DNA from: Bolinopsis microptera
Taxonomy: Eukaryota; Ctenophora; Tentaculata; Lobata; Bolinopsidae
Direction: 5' to 3'
NCBI RefSeq assembly: GCF_026151205.1
Contig: NW_026971781.1
Location: 1-64,000, forward strand
Length of the DNA stretch: 64,000 nucleotides
A model generated the notes under the pieces. The model made no database searches. It was not told the DNA's origin and saw only the letters and a program-made list of their open reading frames with translations. Made by a program: the position numbers and the translations under genes. Of this stretch, positions 12,181 to 25,215 are shown one piece after another. The first letter of the stretch is position 1. Every line of letters starts with the position of its first letter.

Positions 12181-15100
12181 CCGGATTTCTCAACGGATCA
12201 CACTTGACTACCTCTATGCAACTCACCACACCAATTTGGGCATGTCCCCAGCCAACTAAAGCGAAAATCTGGCTTTGAAATCTCAATTTGAAAACACCCG
12301 AAAATGCCCCTTTTCGGCCATTTTTCGCGCCCCATTTTCCCCCACGAAGGCCCCAAATAACTGGTAACGTACTTCCAGATCAACCAGGGTGCCAACCAAA
12401 CTCATTGGAGACGTTTTAGGGCGAAATATGGATGTCTCCAAAAAATTCCATGGATTCAAAATGTCTCCAATTTTTTACAAAATCTTTTCAAGTCATTTTG
12501 AATCTTGGGGAACCCGGATTTCTGCAACGGATCACACTTGTACTACCTCTATGCAAACTCACCCACACCAATTTGGGCATTGTCCAGCCAACTAAAGCCG
12601 AAATCTGGCTTTGAAATCTCAAATTGAAAACACCCGAAAATGCCCCTTTTCGGCCCATTTTTCGGCCCATTTTCCCCCCCTGAAGGCCCAAATAACTGGT
12701 AACGTACTTCCAGATCAACCAGGGTGCCAACCAAACTCATTGGAGACGTTTTAGGGCGAAATATGGATGTCTCCAAAAATTCCATGGATTCCAAAATGTC
12801 TCCAATTTTTTACAAAATCTTTTCAAGTTCATTTTGAATCTTGGAACCCGGATTTCTGCAACGGATCACACTTGTACTACCTTCTATGCAACTCACCCAC
12901 ACCAATTTGGGCATGTCCCAGCCAACTAAAGCCGAAAATCTGGCTTTGAAATCTCAAATTTGAAAACACCCGAAAATGCCCCTTTTCGGCCCATTTTTCG
13001 GCCATTTTCCCCCCTGAAGGCCCCAAATAACTGGTAACGTACTTCCAGATCAACCAGGGTGCCAACCAAACTCATTGGAGACGTTTTAGGGCGAAATATG
13101 GATGTCTCCATCAAAAAATTCCCATGGATTCCAATAATGTCTCCAATTTTTACAAATCTTTTCAAGTCATTTTGAATCTTGGGAACCCGGATTTCTGCAA
13201 CGGATCACACTTGTACTACCTCTATGCAACTCACCCACACCAATTTGGGCATGTCCCAGCAACTAAAGCCGAAAATCTGGCTTTGAATCTCAAATTGAAA
13301 ACACCCGAAAATGCCCCTTTTCGGCCCATTTTTCGGCCCATTTTCCCCCCTGAAGGCCCCAAATAACTGGTAACGTACTTCCAGATCAACCAGGGTGCCA
13401 ACCAAACTCATTGGAGACGTTTTAGGGCGAAATATGGATGTCTCCAAAAAAATCCATGGATTCCAAAATGTCTCCAATTTTTTACAAAATCTTTTCAAGT
13501 CATTTTGAATCTTGGAACCCGGATTTCTGCAAACGGATCACACTTGTACCTACCTCTATGCAACTCACCCACACCAATTTGGGCATGTCCCAGCCCAACT
13601 AAAGCCGAAAATCTGGCTTTGAAATCTCAAATTTGAAAAACACCCGAAATGCCCCTTTTCGGCCCATTTTTCGGCCCATTTTCCCCCCTGAAGGCCCCAA
13701 ATAACTGGTAACGTACTTCCAGATCCACCAGGGTGCCAACCAAACTCATTGGAGACCGTTTTAGGCGAAAATCTATGGATGTCTCCAAAAAATTCCCATG
13801 GATTCCAAAATGTCTCAATTTTTACCAAAAATCTTTTCAAGTCATTTTGAATCTTGGGAACCCGGATTTCTGCAACGGATCACACTTGTACTCCTCTATG
13901 CAACTCACCCACACCATTTGGGCATGTCCAGCCAACTAAAGCCGAAAATCTGGCTTTGAATCTCAAATTTGAAAAACACCCGAAAATGCCCCTTTTCGGC
14001 CCATTTTTTCGGCATTTTCCCCCCTGAAGGCCCCAAATAACTGGTAACGTACTTCCAGATCAACCAGGGTGCCAACCAAACTCATTGAGACGTTTTAGGG
14101 GCGAAATATGGATTTGTTTCTCCAAAAAAATTCCCATGGGTTCCAAAATGTCTCCAATTTTTAAAAATCTTTCAAGGGCAATTTGAATCTTGGAACCCGG
14201 ATTTCTGCAACGGATCACACTTGTACACCTCATGCAACTCACCCCCAACCATTTGGGCAGGGCCAGCAACTAAAGCCGAAAATCTGGCTTTGAAATCTCA
14301 ATTTGAAAACACCCGAAAATGCCCCTTTTCGGCCCATTTTTCGGCCCATTTTTCCCCCTGAAGGCCCCAAATAACTGGTAACGTACTTCCAGATCAACCA
14401 GGGTGCCAACCAAACTCATTGGAGACGTTTTAGGGCGAAATATGGATGTCTCCAAAAAATTCCCATGGATTCCAAAATGTCTCCAATTTTTACAAAAATC
14501 TTTTCAAGTCATTTTGAATCTTGGGAACCCGGATTTCTGCAACGGATCACACTTGTACTACCTCTATGCAACTCACCCACACCAATTTGGGCATGTCCCA
14601 GCCAACTAAAGCCGAAAATCTGGCTTTGAAATCTCAAATTTGAAAACACCCGAAAATGCCCCTTTTCGGCCCATTTTTCGCCCATTTTCCCCCCTGAAAG
14701 GCCCCAAATAACTGGTAACGTACTTCCAGATCAACCAGGGTGCCAACCAAACTCATTGGAGACGTTTTAGGGCGAAATATGGATGTCTCCAAAAAATTCC
14801 CATGGATTCCAAAATGTCTCCAATTTTTAACAAAATCTTTTCAAGTCATTTGAATCTTGGGAACCCGGATTTCTGCAACGGATCACACTTGTACTACCTC
14901 TATGCAACTCACCCACACCAATTTGGGCATGTCCAGCCAACTAAAGCCGAAAATCTGGCTTTGAAATCTCAAATTTGAAAACACCCGAAAATGCCCCCTT
15001 TTCGGCCCATTTTTCGGCCCATTTTTCCCCCTGAAGGCCCCAAATAACTGGTAACGTACTTCCAGATCAACCAGGGTGCCAACCAAACTCATGGAGACGT

Positions 15101-16750
15101 TTTAGGGCGAAATATGGATGTCTCCAAAAAATTCCCATGGATTCCAAAATGTCTCCAATTTTTTTACAAAATCTTTTCAAGTCATTTTGAATCTTGGGAA
15201 CCCGGATTTCTGCAACGGATCACACTTGTACTACCTTTATGCAACTCACCCACACCAATTTGGGCATGTCCCAGCCAACTAAAGCCGAAAATCTGGCTTT
15301 GAAATCTTCAAATTTGAAAACACCCGAAAATGCCCCTTTTCGGCCCATTTTTCGGGCCCATTTTCCCCCTGAAGGCCCCAAATAACTGGTAACGTACTTC
15401 CAGATCACCAGGGTGCCAACCAAACTCATTGGAGACGTTTTAGGGCGAAATATGGATGTCTCCAAAAAATTCCCATGGATTCCAAAATGTCTCCAATTTT
15501 TACAAAATCTTTTCAAGTCATTTTGAATCTTGGGACCCGGATTTCTGCAACGGATCACACTTGTACTACCTCTATGCAACTCACCCACACCAATTTTGGG
15601 CAGGTCCCAGCCAACTAAAAGCCGAAATCTGGCTTTGAAATCTCAAATTTGAAAACACCCGAAAATGCCCCTTTTCGGCCCATTTTTCGGCCCATTTTCC
15701 CCCCTGAAGGCCCCAAATAACTGGTAACGTACTTCCAGATCAACCAGGGTGCCAACCAAACTCATTGGAGACGTTTTAGGGCGAAATATGGATGTCTCCA
15801 AAAAATTCCCAGGGATTCCAAAATGTCTCCAATTTTTTACAAAATCTTTTCAAGTCATTTGAATCTTGGGGAACCCGATTTCTGCAACGATCACACTTGT
15901 ACTACCTCTTATGCAACTCACCCACACCAATTTGGGCATGTCCCAGCCAACTAAAGCCGAAAATCTGGCTTTGAAATCTCAAATTTAGAAAAACACCCGA
16001 AAATGCCCCTTTTCGGCCCATTTTCGGCCCATTTTCCCCCCCTGAAGGCCCCAAATAACTGGTAACGTACTTCAGATCAACAGGGTGCCAACCAAACTCA
16101 TTGGAGACGTTTTAGGGCGAAATATGGATGTCTCCAAAAAATTCCCATGGATTCCAAAATGTCTCCAATTTTTTACAAAATCTTCTCAAGTCATTTTGAA
16201 TCTTGGAACCCGGATTTCTGCAACGGATCACACTTGTACTACCTCTATGCAACTCACCCACACCAATTTGGGCATGTCCCAGCCAACTAAAGCCGAAAAT
16301 CTGGCTTTGAAATCTCAAATTTGAAAACACCCGAAAATGCCCCTTTTCGGCCCATTTTTCGGCCCATTTTCCCCCTGAAGGCCCCAAATAACTGGTAACG
16401 TACTTCCAGATCAAACCAGGGTGCCAACCAAACTCATGGAGACGTTTTAGGGCGAAATATGGAATGTCTCCAAAAAATTCCCATGGATTCCAAAATGTCC
16501 CCAATTTTTTACAAAATCTTCAAGTCATTTTGAATCTTTGGGGAACCCGGATTTCTGCAACGGGTCACACTTGTACTACCTCTATGCAACTCACCCACAC
16601 CAATTTGGGCATGTCCCAGCCAACTAAAGCCGAAAATCTGGCTTTGAAATCTCAATTGAAAACACCCGAAAATGCCCCTTTTCGGCCATTTTTTCGGCCC
16701 ATTTTCCCCCGAAGGCCCCAAATAACTGGTAACGTACTTCCAGATCAACC
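12181..16750. repeat. Near-consensus 337-bp monomers
   Basis: About thirteen to fourteen monomers near the canonical sequence. Differences are sporadic one-base indels, with a few unusual ones: an extra TC before the A6 tract near 13110, and TTGTTTCTCC in place of TGTCTCC near 14113-14122. 14060-14260 is noisier than the rest. The two 12-bp CGGCCCAT units and the AAAGCC/GGCTTT dyad recur in almost every copy. No gene is seen. Confidence 0.95.
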
Positions 16751-18535
16751 AGGGGGCCAACCAAACTCATTGAGACGTTTTAAAGGGGGAAAAGGATGCT
16801 CCAAAAAATTCCCATGGATTCCAAAATGTCCCAATTTTTTCAAAATCTTTTTTAAGTCATTTTGAATCTTGGGAACCCGGATTTCTTTCAACGGGCCACT
16901 TGTACTACCCCTTGCAAACCCCCCCACCAAATTTGGGGGTCCCCCAACAAAAGCCCAAAATCGGCTTTTAAAACTCAATTTTTAAAACACCCGAAAATGC
17001 CCCCCTTTTTGGCCCATTTTTCGGGCCCCTTTTCCCCCCTGAAGGGCCCCCAAAAAACTGGAAAGTCTTTTAGATCAACCAGGTGCCAAACCCAAAACCC
17101 GGAGACGTTTTAGGGCGAAAAAATGGGTGTCTCCAAAAAATTCCCATATTTCCCAAATTCCCAATTTTTTTTCAAAATCTTTTTAAGTCTTTTTAACTTG
17201 GGGAAACCCGGAACTGCAACGGGTCACACTTTTCTACCCTTTCAACTCACCCACACCCAATTTTTGGGGGTCCCAGCCAATAAAGCCCAAAATCTGGGTT
17301 TTAAATCCAAATTTTTTAAAACACCCGAAAATGCCCCTTTTCGGCCCCTTTTTCGGCCATTTTCCCCCCTAGGCCCCAAATAACTGGGAAGTACTTCCAG
17401 ACAACCAGGGTGCCAACCAAACTCAAGGAGACGTTTTGGGCGAAATATGGATGTCTCCAAAAAATTCCCAGGGTTCCAAAATGTCTCCAATTTTTTTTTA
17501 AAACTTTCAAATCATTTTGAATCTTGGAACCCGGTTTCTGCAAACGGATCACATTTACACCTCTTGCAACTCACCCACACCAATTTGGGCGGCCCAGCCC
17601 AAAAAAAGCCAAAATCTGGCTTTGAAATCTCAAATTTGAAAAAACCCGAAAAGCCCCTTTTTTGGCCCATTTTTTTTGGCCCCTTTTCCCCCCAAGGCCC
17701 CAAAAAAAGGTAACGACTTCCCCGATCAACCAGGTGCCAACCAAAAATCATTGGAGACGTTGGGCGAAATATGGAGTTCCCAAAAAATTCCCATGATTCC
17801 CAAAAAGTCTCCAATTTTTTACAAAATCTTTTCAAGTCATTTTGAATCTTGGGGAAACCCCGGATTTCTGCAACGGGTCACACTTTTTACCCCTCTTCAA
17901 CTCACCCACCCAATTTTTGGGTCCCAGCCAACTAAAGCCGAAAATCTGGGTTTTGAAATCTCAAATTTGAAAACACCCGAAAATGCCCCTTTTTGGGCCC
18001 TTTTTTCGGCCCATTTTTCCCCCCCCGAAAAGGGCCCCAAAAAAAGGTAACTACTTCCGATAACCAGGGTGCCACCAAACCATTTGGGGACGTTTTTAGG
18101 GCGAAAAAAGGATGTTCCAAAAAAATTCCCATGGGTTCCAAAATGTCTCCAATTTTTACAAAAACTTTCAAGTCTTTTGAAAATTGGGACCCCGGTTTCG
18201 CAACGGATCACACTTACTCCCTTGCAACTCACCCACACCAATTTTGGGCTTTCCCACCAACAAAGCCAAAACGGCTTTGAAATCTCAAATTTGAAACCCC
18301 CCCGAAAATCCCCTTTTGGCCCATTTTTTCGGCCCCTTTTCCCCCCTAAGGCCCCCAAAAAACTGGTAACGTACTTTCCCAAACAACCAGGGGGCCAAAC
18401 CCAAAATCAATGGAGACGTTTTTTGGGGGAAATATGGATTCTCCAAAAAATTTCCCCTGGTTTCCCCAAAAAATTCCAATTTTTTACAAAATTTTTATTT
18501 TTTAATTTTGGGGCCCGGATTCGCAACGGATCACA
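16751..18535. repeat. Noisy, homopolymer-expanded monomers
   Basis: Landmarks near 16756, 17085, 17412, 17736, 18071 and 18394 are 323-335 bp apart. The style matches 1-4250: over-long C, G, T and A runs with the order of the monomer intact. It grades within one monomer into the eroded block that follows. No gene is seen. Confidence 0.9.
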
Positions 18536-19130
18536 ACTTTACTACCTATGAAATCCCCCCAAGCGATTCCAGCCACAAGCGAAATCTCTTTGAAATCAAA
18601 ATTTTAAAACCCCAACTTCCCCCATTGGCCCTTTTCCCCGAAAGCCCAAAAAAAAGAACCTTTCCAGCACCCATGCCAAAACCTTGAGAGTTAGCAAATT
18701 AAGTTCCAAAATTCCATCACAAAATTTTCAATATTTTAATAAATTTTGAAGTCAATCGATTTAACCTTTGCAATCTACACATTTCATGTCTCAGCCAACT
18801 AACCAAATTTGGCTTTCATCCAATTGAAAACCGAAAATTGGCTTTCACCAATTTAAACCCAAAATCCCTTTCGAGCCCATTTTTGGACTCCCCAACCCCT
18901 CCGACCATTCGGAACCGGTGGCCAAAATTGGAGTTCAAAAATTCATGGTTCCAAAATTCCCCTTGAAAAATTTCACAATTTGATCTTAAAATCCATTTTC
19001 AAGTCATTTTTAACCATTTCTCAACACACATTGCATCTGCAACTCAACCAAATTGGCTTTAAATCCTAAAGGAAAACCCAAAACCTTTTCAACCATTGCC
19101 CAATTTGCCCCCTTTAAGGCCCAAAATTTG

Positions 19131-19540
19131 GCCCAATTCCCCCGAAGGCCCCAAAAACTGGTAACGTAATTCGAACCAGGGGCCACCATATTGATTTGGG
19201 TCAAATATGATGTTTCCAAAATTCCCATGGATTTTCAAAAATGTCTCCAATATTTTACAAAATCTTGCAAGATTTTGAATTGGAACCGTTTCTAGCAAAC
19301 GGTCACACTGTACTATTTGGCATTCAACAGCCACCAACCAAAATTGGCTTCCCAGCCAATTTAAAACCGAAAAGCTTGAAACTCAAATTTTGCCATTTTC
19401 CCCTAGGCCCCAAATAAGGACGTACTTCCAGATCAACAGGTGCCAACCAAACTCATTGGAACTTAGGCGAATAATGGCGTCCAAAAAATTCCATGGATTC
19501 AAAATGTCAATTTTAAAAAATCTTTCAAGTCATTTAATCT
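19131..19540. repeat. Better-preserved satellite island
   Basis: Inside the eroded block, the stretch CCCCAAAAACTGGTAACGTA and the following CCATGGATTTTCAAAAATGT segment align easily to the canonical monomer. A second copy around 19400-19540 contains TACTTCCAGATCAACAGGTG and GCCAACCAAACTCATTGG. Confidence 0.75.
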
Positions 19541-21945
19541 TTGGGAACCCGATTTTAACACTTGTAAATCTTGAACATCACCCACCCAATTGGGATGTCA
19601 CCAACTAAAGCCAAATGGGCTTTGAATCTCAACTTAAAACACCGAAAATGCCCTTTCGGCCAATTTTCGGCCAAATTTCCCCCAACCCCAAAAAGACCTT
19701 TACTTCCGTCACCGGGTGCCAACCAAAACCGAATTTAGGGCGAAATAGATCAGTCTCCAAAAAATTCCATGGATTCCAATTTTCAATTTTTCAAATTTTA
19801 ATCTTGGAATCCGAACCCGTTTGAACACACTTTTATCTTATGCAATCAAACCCATTTGGGAATCCAAACTAAAACCCCAATCACCCAAAATTTGCTGCGC
19901 CAAATGCCCTTTGGCCTTTAATTCTGAATTTTCCCGAAAGGCCCCAAATCCAATTTTGGCCATTTAACCAGGGGCCCCCAAAATTGGGGCGTTTCCAAAT
20001 CATGTTCCCAAAAATTCTTGGAGCAAATTTCAATTTTCACAAAATTTACCCTATCTAAAAACCATTTTGCAAAATCAATTTATCCTATGCAACACCACAA
20101 TTTTGGGAAATCCACTACTAACTCGAAAATCCCCCAATTGGATTCCACCAACCAAAAGAAATTTCGCCAATTCTTTTAACCCCCAAAAAGCCCTTAGCAA
20201 TTTTCGCCAAATTTCCCCCAAGCCCCCTAAGTGTTCGACTTAATCAAAGGGTTCAAAAACCATTGGATTCAAGCCCAATTTTAGCACAATTAATCCTATG
20301 AATTCAACCCAATTTTTCAACATACACTTGTCATTTTGAATCCTTGACCCGTTTGCATTCCAGCCACTTAAGCCAAATCTGGCTTAACCCAAATTTGGGA
20401 TTCCACCAACAGCCTCCAAATTTCGAACCAATTTTGAAAGCCCCAAAAATATCGGCTTTTACGCCCAATTCCCCAAACCTTAACTTTGACTTAGAAACCA
20501 GGGTTCCAACAACCCATGGGAATTACAAATAATGTCTCCAAAAATTCCAAATAAATGTTCCAAAATTTTGAAATCTTGCGTCTATGAATCACTGAACCCT
20601 TTTGCAACTCCCACACAATCTGTCAACCACAAACCAAGGGCTTTAGCTAAAGCGAAAATGCTGAAACTTTTGCCATTTCCGAAAATTTTCCCCCTTGGCC
20701 AAAACTTTAACGGTCCTGATCACCTGCCAAAACTTAAGTACTTTAGCAAATTGGATGCCCAAAAATTCGAGATTTTAGGTCAATTTTCAAAAAATCTTTC
20801 AAATTTCCTTTTACCATTTTCAACTTTCACTTGGCACCCATCAACGAATCACATTTCACCTGTCCAACCACTCAAACCCAAATTGGGTTGAATCTCAAAG
20901 GGAAAAAAAGGCCAAAATGCCAATTTTCAAACGAAATTTCCCCTTGGGCCCATTTTGGAATACCCCAGGTCAAATGAATACTTCGACATTAGGGGCCAAG
21001 AATCTCAAAAAACTTTGGTAAAATGATTTTAAAAAACATTTTTCCCCTTTTCCAATTTTACAATTTTCAAGGTTACTGGTACCCGTATTCTGCACACCAA
21101 TTTTGGGGAAAGTCAGCAACTACCAAATCCGTTTTAATTTCCCCAAAATTAAAAACCGAAATGCTTTAATTCCAATTTCCCAATCCCCTTTGCCCAATTT
21201 GGCAATACCCCAACCCAAAGGGTGCAACCATACTTCAGCAAACGGTTTGACAAATATTGCTAAAGAAATTGCTTTCCCAAAAATTCCCTGACCAAAATCA
21301 ATTTTATCAATTTGGAACGCATTTTTCAGGGAACCTTTCCCAACACCACCCATTTCATGTCCCCAACCTAAACCAATCTTGGTTGGAAAACCAATTAAAA
21401 CCCGAAAATGCCCTTTGGAACTTTTGCAAACACCCAAAGCCCCCCAAAATTTTCGGCTTAATCCCAAAGGGAACCAAAACCTTGGGACGTTTCGGCAATC
21501 CGGTGCCCAATAAATTTCCATGGTTCCAAGAACTCCAATTCCAAAATCTTAGCATTTTTTAACGATTCTGAACTGATCTGAATCCCTTCTGCAACGACCA
21601 ATTTAAACCTTTCAATCACCAACTTTGGGCGCAACTTAAACGAAAAACCGTTTAAATTCAAATTTGCAAACCGAATTCCCCTAGCCCAAATGGCTTTCCC
21701 TTAGACCCAAATGCCCTAACTTTGGATTTTGGGCCAAATATATTGTACTACAAATACCCTGGTTCAAAATTCACATTGTTTTACAAAATTTTTTAGTTTT
21801 TCAAATCTGTCCAGGATTTGCAAGGAACCCTTTAAGGGTCAATTACACCATTTGGGCATCCCACCAACTAAGGAAACTCCCTTCAACTAACCAATTGTTT
21901 AAACCAAATTGCAAACGGCCATTTGCCATTTTCCCCATGCCCCAT

Positions 21946-22560
21946 CCCCCTGAAGGCCCCAAATAACTGGTAACCACTTCAGATAACGGTGCCAACCAAA
22001 CTCATTGGACTTTTAGGCGAAATATGTGCTCCAAAAAATTCCAATGATTAAAAATCTCCAATATTTAATTTGTAATCATTTTGAATCTGGAACTATTTTG
22101 CAACTCACACACTACTACCTCTATGCAACCACCCAACCAATTTGGGCTTCACCAACTAAACCGAAAATGCTTTGAAATAATTTGAACCCCGAAAATGCCC
22201 CATTTGCCCTTTTCGGCCCATTTCCCCCTGAGCCCAAATAACTGGAGACTTCCAACAACCGGTGCCAACCAAAATGGAGACTATTAGGGAATATGGATTT
22301 CCAAAAATTTCCATTGATTCCAAAATGTCTCCAATTATTTACAAAATTTGTAAGTCATTTGAATCTGGACCGATTTGAACGATCATCAACTCCACACCAA
22401 TTTGGCATGTCCCAGCCAATTAAGCCGAAAAATCGCTTGAAATCTCAAATTTGAAACACCAAAATGCCCCTTTTGCCCATTTTTCGGCCCATTTTCCCCC
22501 TGAAGGCCCCAAATAACTGGTAAGTCCCCAGATCAACAGGGTGCCAACAGATCAATGGAG
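21946..22560. repeat. Better-preserved satellite island
   Basis: About two readable monomers: GGCCCCAAATAACTGGTAA occurs at about 21953 and again near 22506, with GTGCCAACCAAACTCATTGG near 21989 and CATGTCCCAGCCAA near 22406. They are shortened by scattered losses but clearly the same family and orientation. Confidence 0.8.
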
Positions 22561-24624
22561 ACCCTATTTGGGAAAAGGATTGGCAAAAAATTCCGTTCCA
22601 AAATTTCCAATTTTTCAAAATTTTTCAATATTTTGAATTGGGAACCGGATTCTGAAGGATAACCTCGACTTCCCCCCCCCCACAATTGGGCATCCCAATA
22701 ACCAAACCATTGTCTGTCCAGATCTAAACCGAAAACTCCCAAACCCTTAAGCCCAAATTTCCGGAATTTCCCCTAAGGCCCAATACTTACGACTTAAGGC
22801 CAAAATGGAACAAATCCAGAAATCGGGCCAAACTATTTAAAAATTTCAGGATTAAAATGTCTCCAAAAAATTTTCAGTATTTAATTGGACCATTTTTAAA
22901 CTTCACACTTCAATCTTGGATCCCACTAACCAATTGGCATTCTCATCAACTCAAACCCACCATTTGGCAATCCCATAACAAACGAAAATGCTTTTCGGAA
23001 TTTTTGACCACCCTGAAACCCCAATATTGGGTACTTAGTCGACCAGGTTCCAACAAACCCATAACGTTAGTTTCAAATACGTTCCAAAAATCTGGAACGA
23101 ATTGCGCAATTTTAAAATCTATCATTTGATCAAACCCAATTTCTCAAATCAACTTAACATTTTTTTGAACTCCATCTGAAGGCAATCCCCCCAAACTCAG
23201 CCAATTGGCTTTCCCCAAACAAACCAAAAGCTCTCCAAAACTTCCAATTTAACCACCCAAAAGGGCCCCTTTCGGAAAATTTTTTTCCAATCCCGGATGC
23301 CCCAAAAACTTGGACGTTTTCAGTCAAATTGACTCCAAAAATTGACGTTTCAACATTCAATTTCAAAAAATCTTCCCAGATTTAAAATGGATCCGGTTTT
23401 CAAATTACACTCATTCATTTGCAATCTACCCAACCCCCTTTGGATACCCAGCCACTAAGCCGAATCGGTCACCACCAATTTGGATACCCAAAAAGCCCAT
23501 TTGGCTAAATCTCCAATTTTACAACCCCAAAATGCTTTTCGCAAATTGGCCAACCAATTCCGGAACGTTATAATGGTATACTCCAACAAAGGCCCAACCA
23601 AAATTTAAGTTTTAGAAATCTTTTGATTTAAACTTCCCGGATTCCAAATCCATTGTTACCAAATTCAATCATTTAACATTTGGCCGGTCGCAACAACACA
23701 TTGGTTTAACTCAAATTGAACACCCAAAATTGCCCTGTCCCAAATTTTGCCAAAATCTTTAAGCTAAAAATTTGGAAACCCGAATCCCTTGAAACCCAAA
23801 AATTTGGCATTTCCCGGCCAATATGGATGTTCACAACTTCCAGATCCAAAGTCTCCAATTTTACAACTTTTCAGCATTTTGACCTTAACCCTGGATTTCC
23901 AAAGTTTCAATACTTTACATACTCACCACAATCTTGGAGCCGTTCAAAGCGAAAAATCTGGACTAAATCTCAATTTACAACAACCGTTTAAGCTTTTCGG
24001 CCCATTTGGCCATTCTCTGAAGGCCAAATTTAAACGAATCCCCAATCAACGGTCCCCCCATTGGATTTTTACCCAAATTGGCCCAAAAAAATCCCTAGCT
24101 TCCAATTCCCAAGTTCCAAAAATCATTAAGTTTGGATTAGGATCCCAAAAACTGCAGGACCAAACTTTCACTTTATAACAAACCCCATTTTAATTTCCAT
24201 GGAACCAATCTGCAATTAATTTGAATCATTGAAAATCACCCGAAATCCCCATTTGGCCCATGTTCGCCATACCCAAAACCCCCAAAAAATGTAAACGACT
24301 CCGAAAATCCCCCTTTGACCCCTAAATCGGAGCCTTTTGGCCCATATGGCCCAATTTCCAACAAAATTCCGGTACAACAGTCCCAATTTTAAAAACTTTT
24401 AGGCTTGAAATTGGAACCCAAAATTCCCAGGTCCAAAATGTCCATTTCAAATCATGTCACCAATTTGCATTAACCAATTAGCAAGAATCACTTGAAACCT
24501 CTATTCAACCCCAACCCCTTTGGGCATTCCCGCCATAACCCAAAAGGCTTGAAAAAATTTGAAAACTCCGAAAAGCCCCTTTTCCCCAATTTTTCGGCCA
24601 TTTCCCCGAACCAAATAACAAATT

Positions 24625-25215
24625 CCATGTCAACGGTCCAATTTAAACATTGGAGACGTTTTAGATGGGAAGGATTCTCCAAAATCCCATTGATTCAAAT
24701 GTCTCCAATTTCACAAATCTTGCAAGTCTTTGAATTGGGAACCCGAATTTGCACGGAATCACACTTGTACAACCTCTGCAACTCACCCCCCAATTTGGGC
24801 ATGTCCCAGCCAACTAAAGCCGAAACTGGCTTGAAATCTCAAATTGAAACCCCTAAATGCCCCTTTTCGGCCCCAACTGGCCATTTCCCGAAGGCCCCAA
24901 AAACTGGTACGACTAAAATAGGTTGCCAAAAACCCATGATCCAATTCAATGTTAAAATATTTCAAATAATTTGAATTGGGAATCCGAATTTCTGCAACGG
25001 ATCACACTTGTATACCTTTGAATCCCCACCCAATTTGGCACCGACAACTAAGCCAAATCTGGCTTGAACCTTCAAATTTGAAACCCCAAAAAAGCCCTTT
25101 TCGGCCTTTTTCGCCCAATTTCCCCCAAGGCCCCAAATAATTGGTAACGTACTTTCGACCATTTTCCAACCAAAACTCATTGGAGACGTTTTGGGCAATA
25201 TGGTTCCAAAAATTC
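24625..25215. repeat. Better-preserved satellite island
   Basis: Contains CATTGGAGACGTTTTAG near 24649, GGGCATGTCCCAGCCAACTA near 24798, GCAACGGATCACACTTGTA near 24994 and CTCATTGGAGACGTTTTGGG near 25176, in canonical order. Roughly two monomers. Confidence 0.8.

Noticed and set aside
20532..20891. 119-codon + strand frame in the eroded block
   Set aside because: It begins with the monomer segment ATGTCTCCAAAAATTCC and follows satellite order, so it is a chance frame in eroded repeat.
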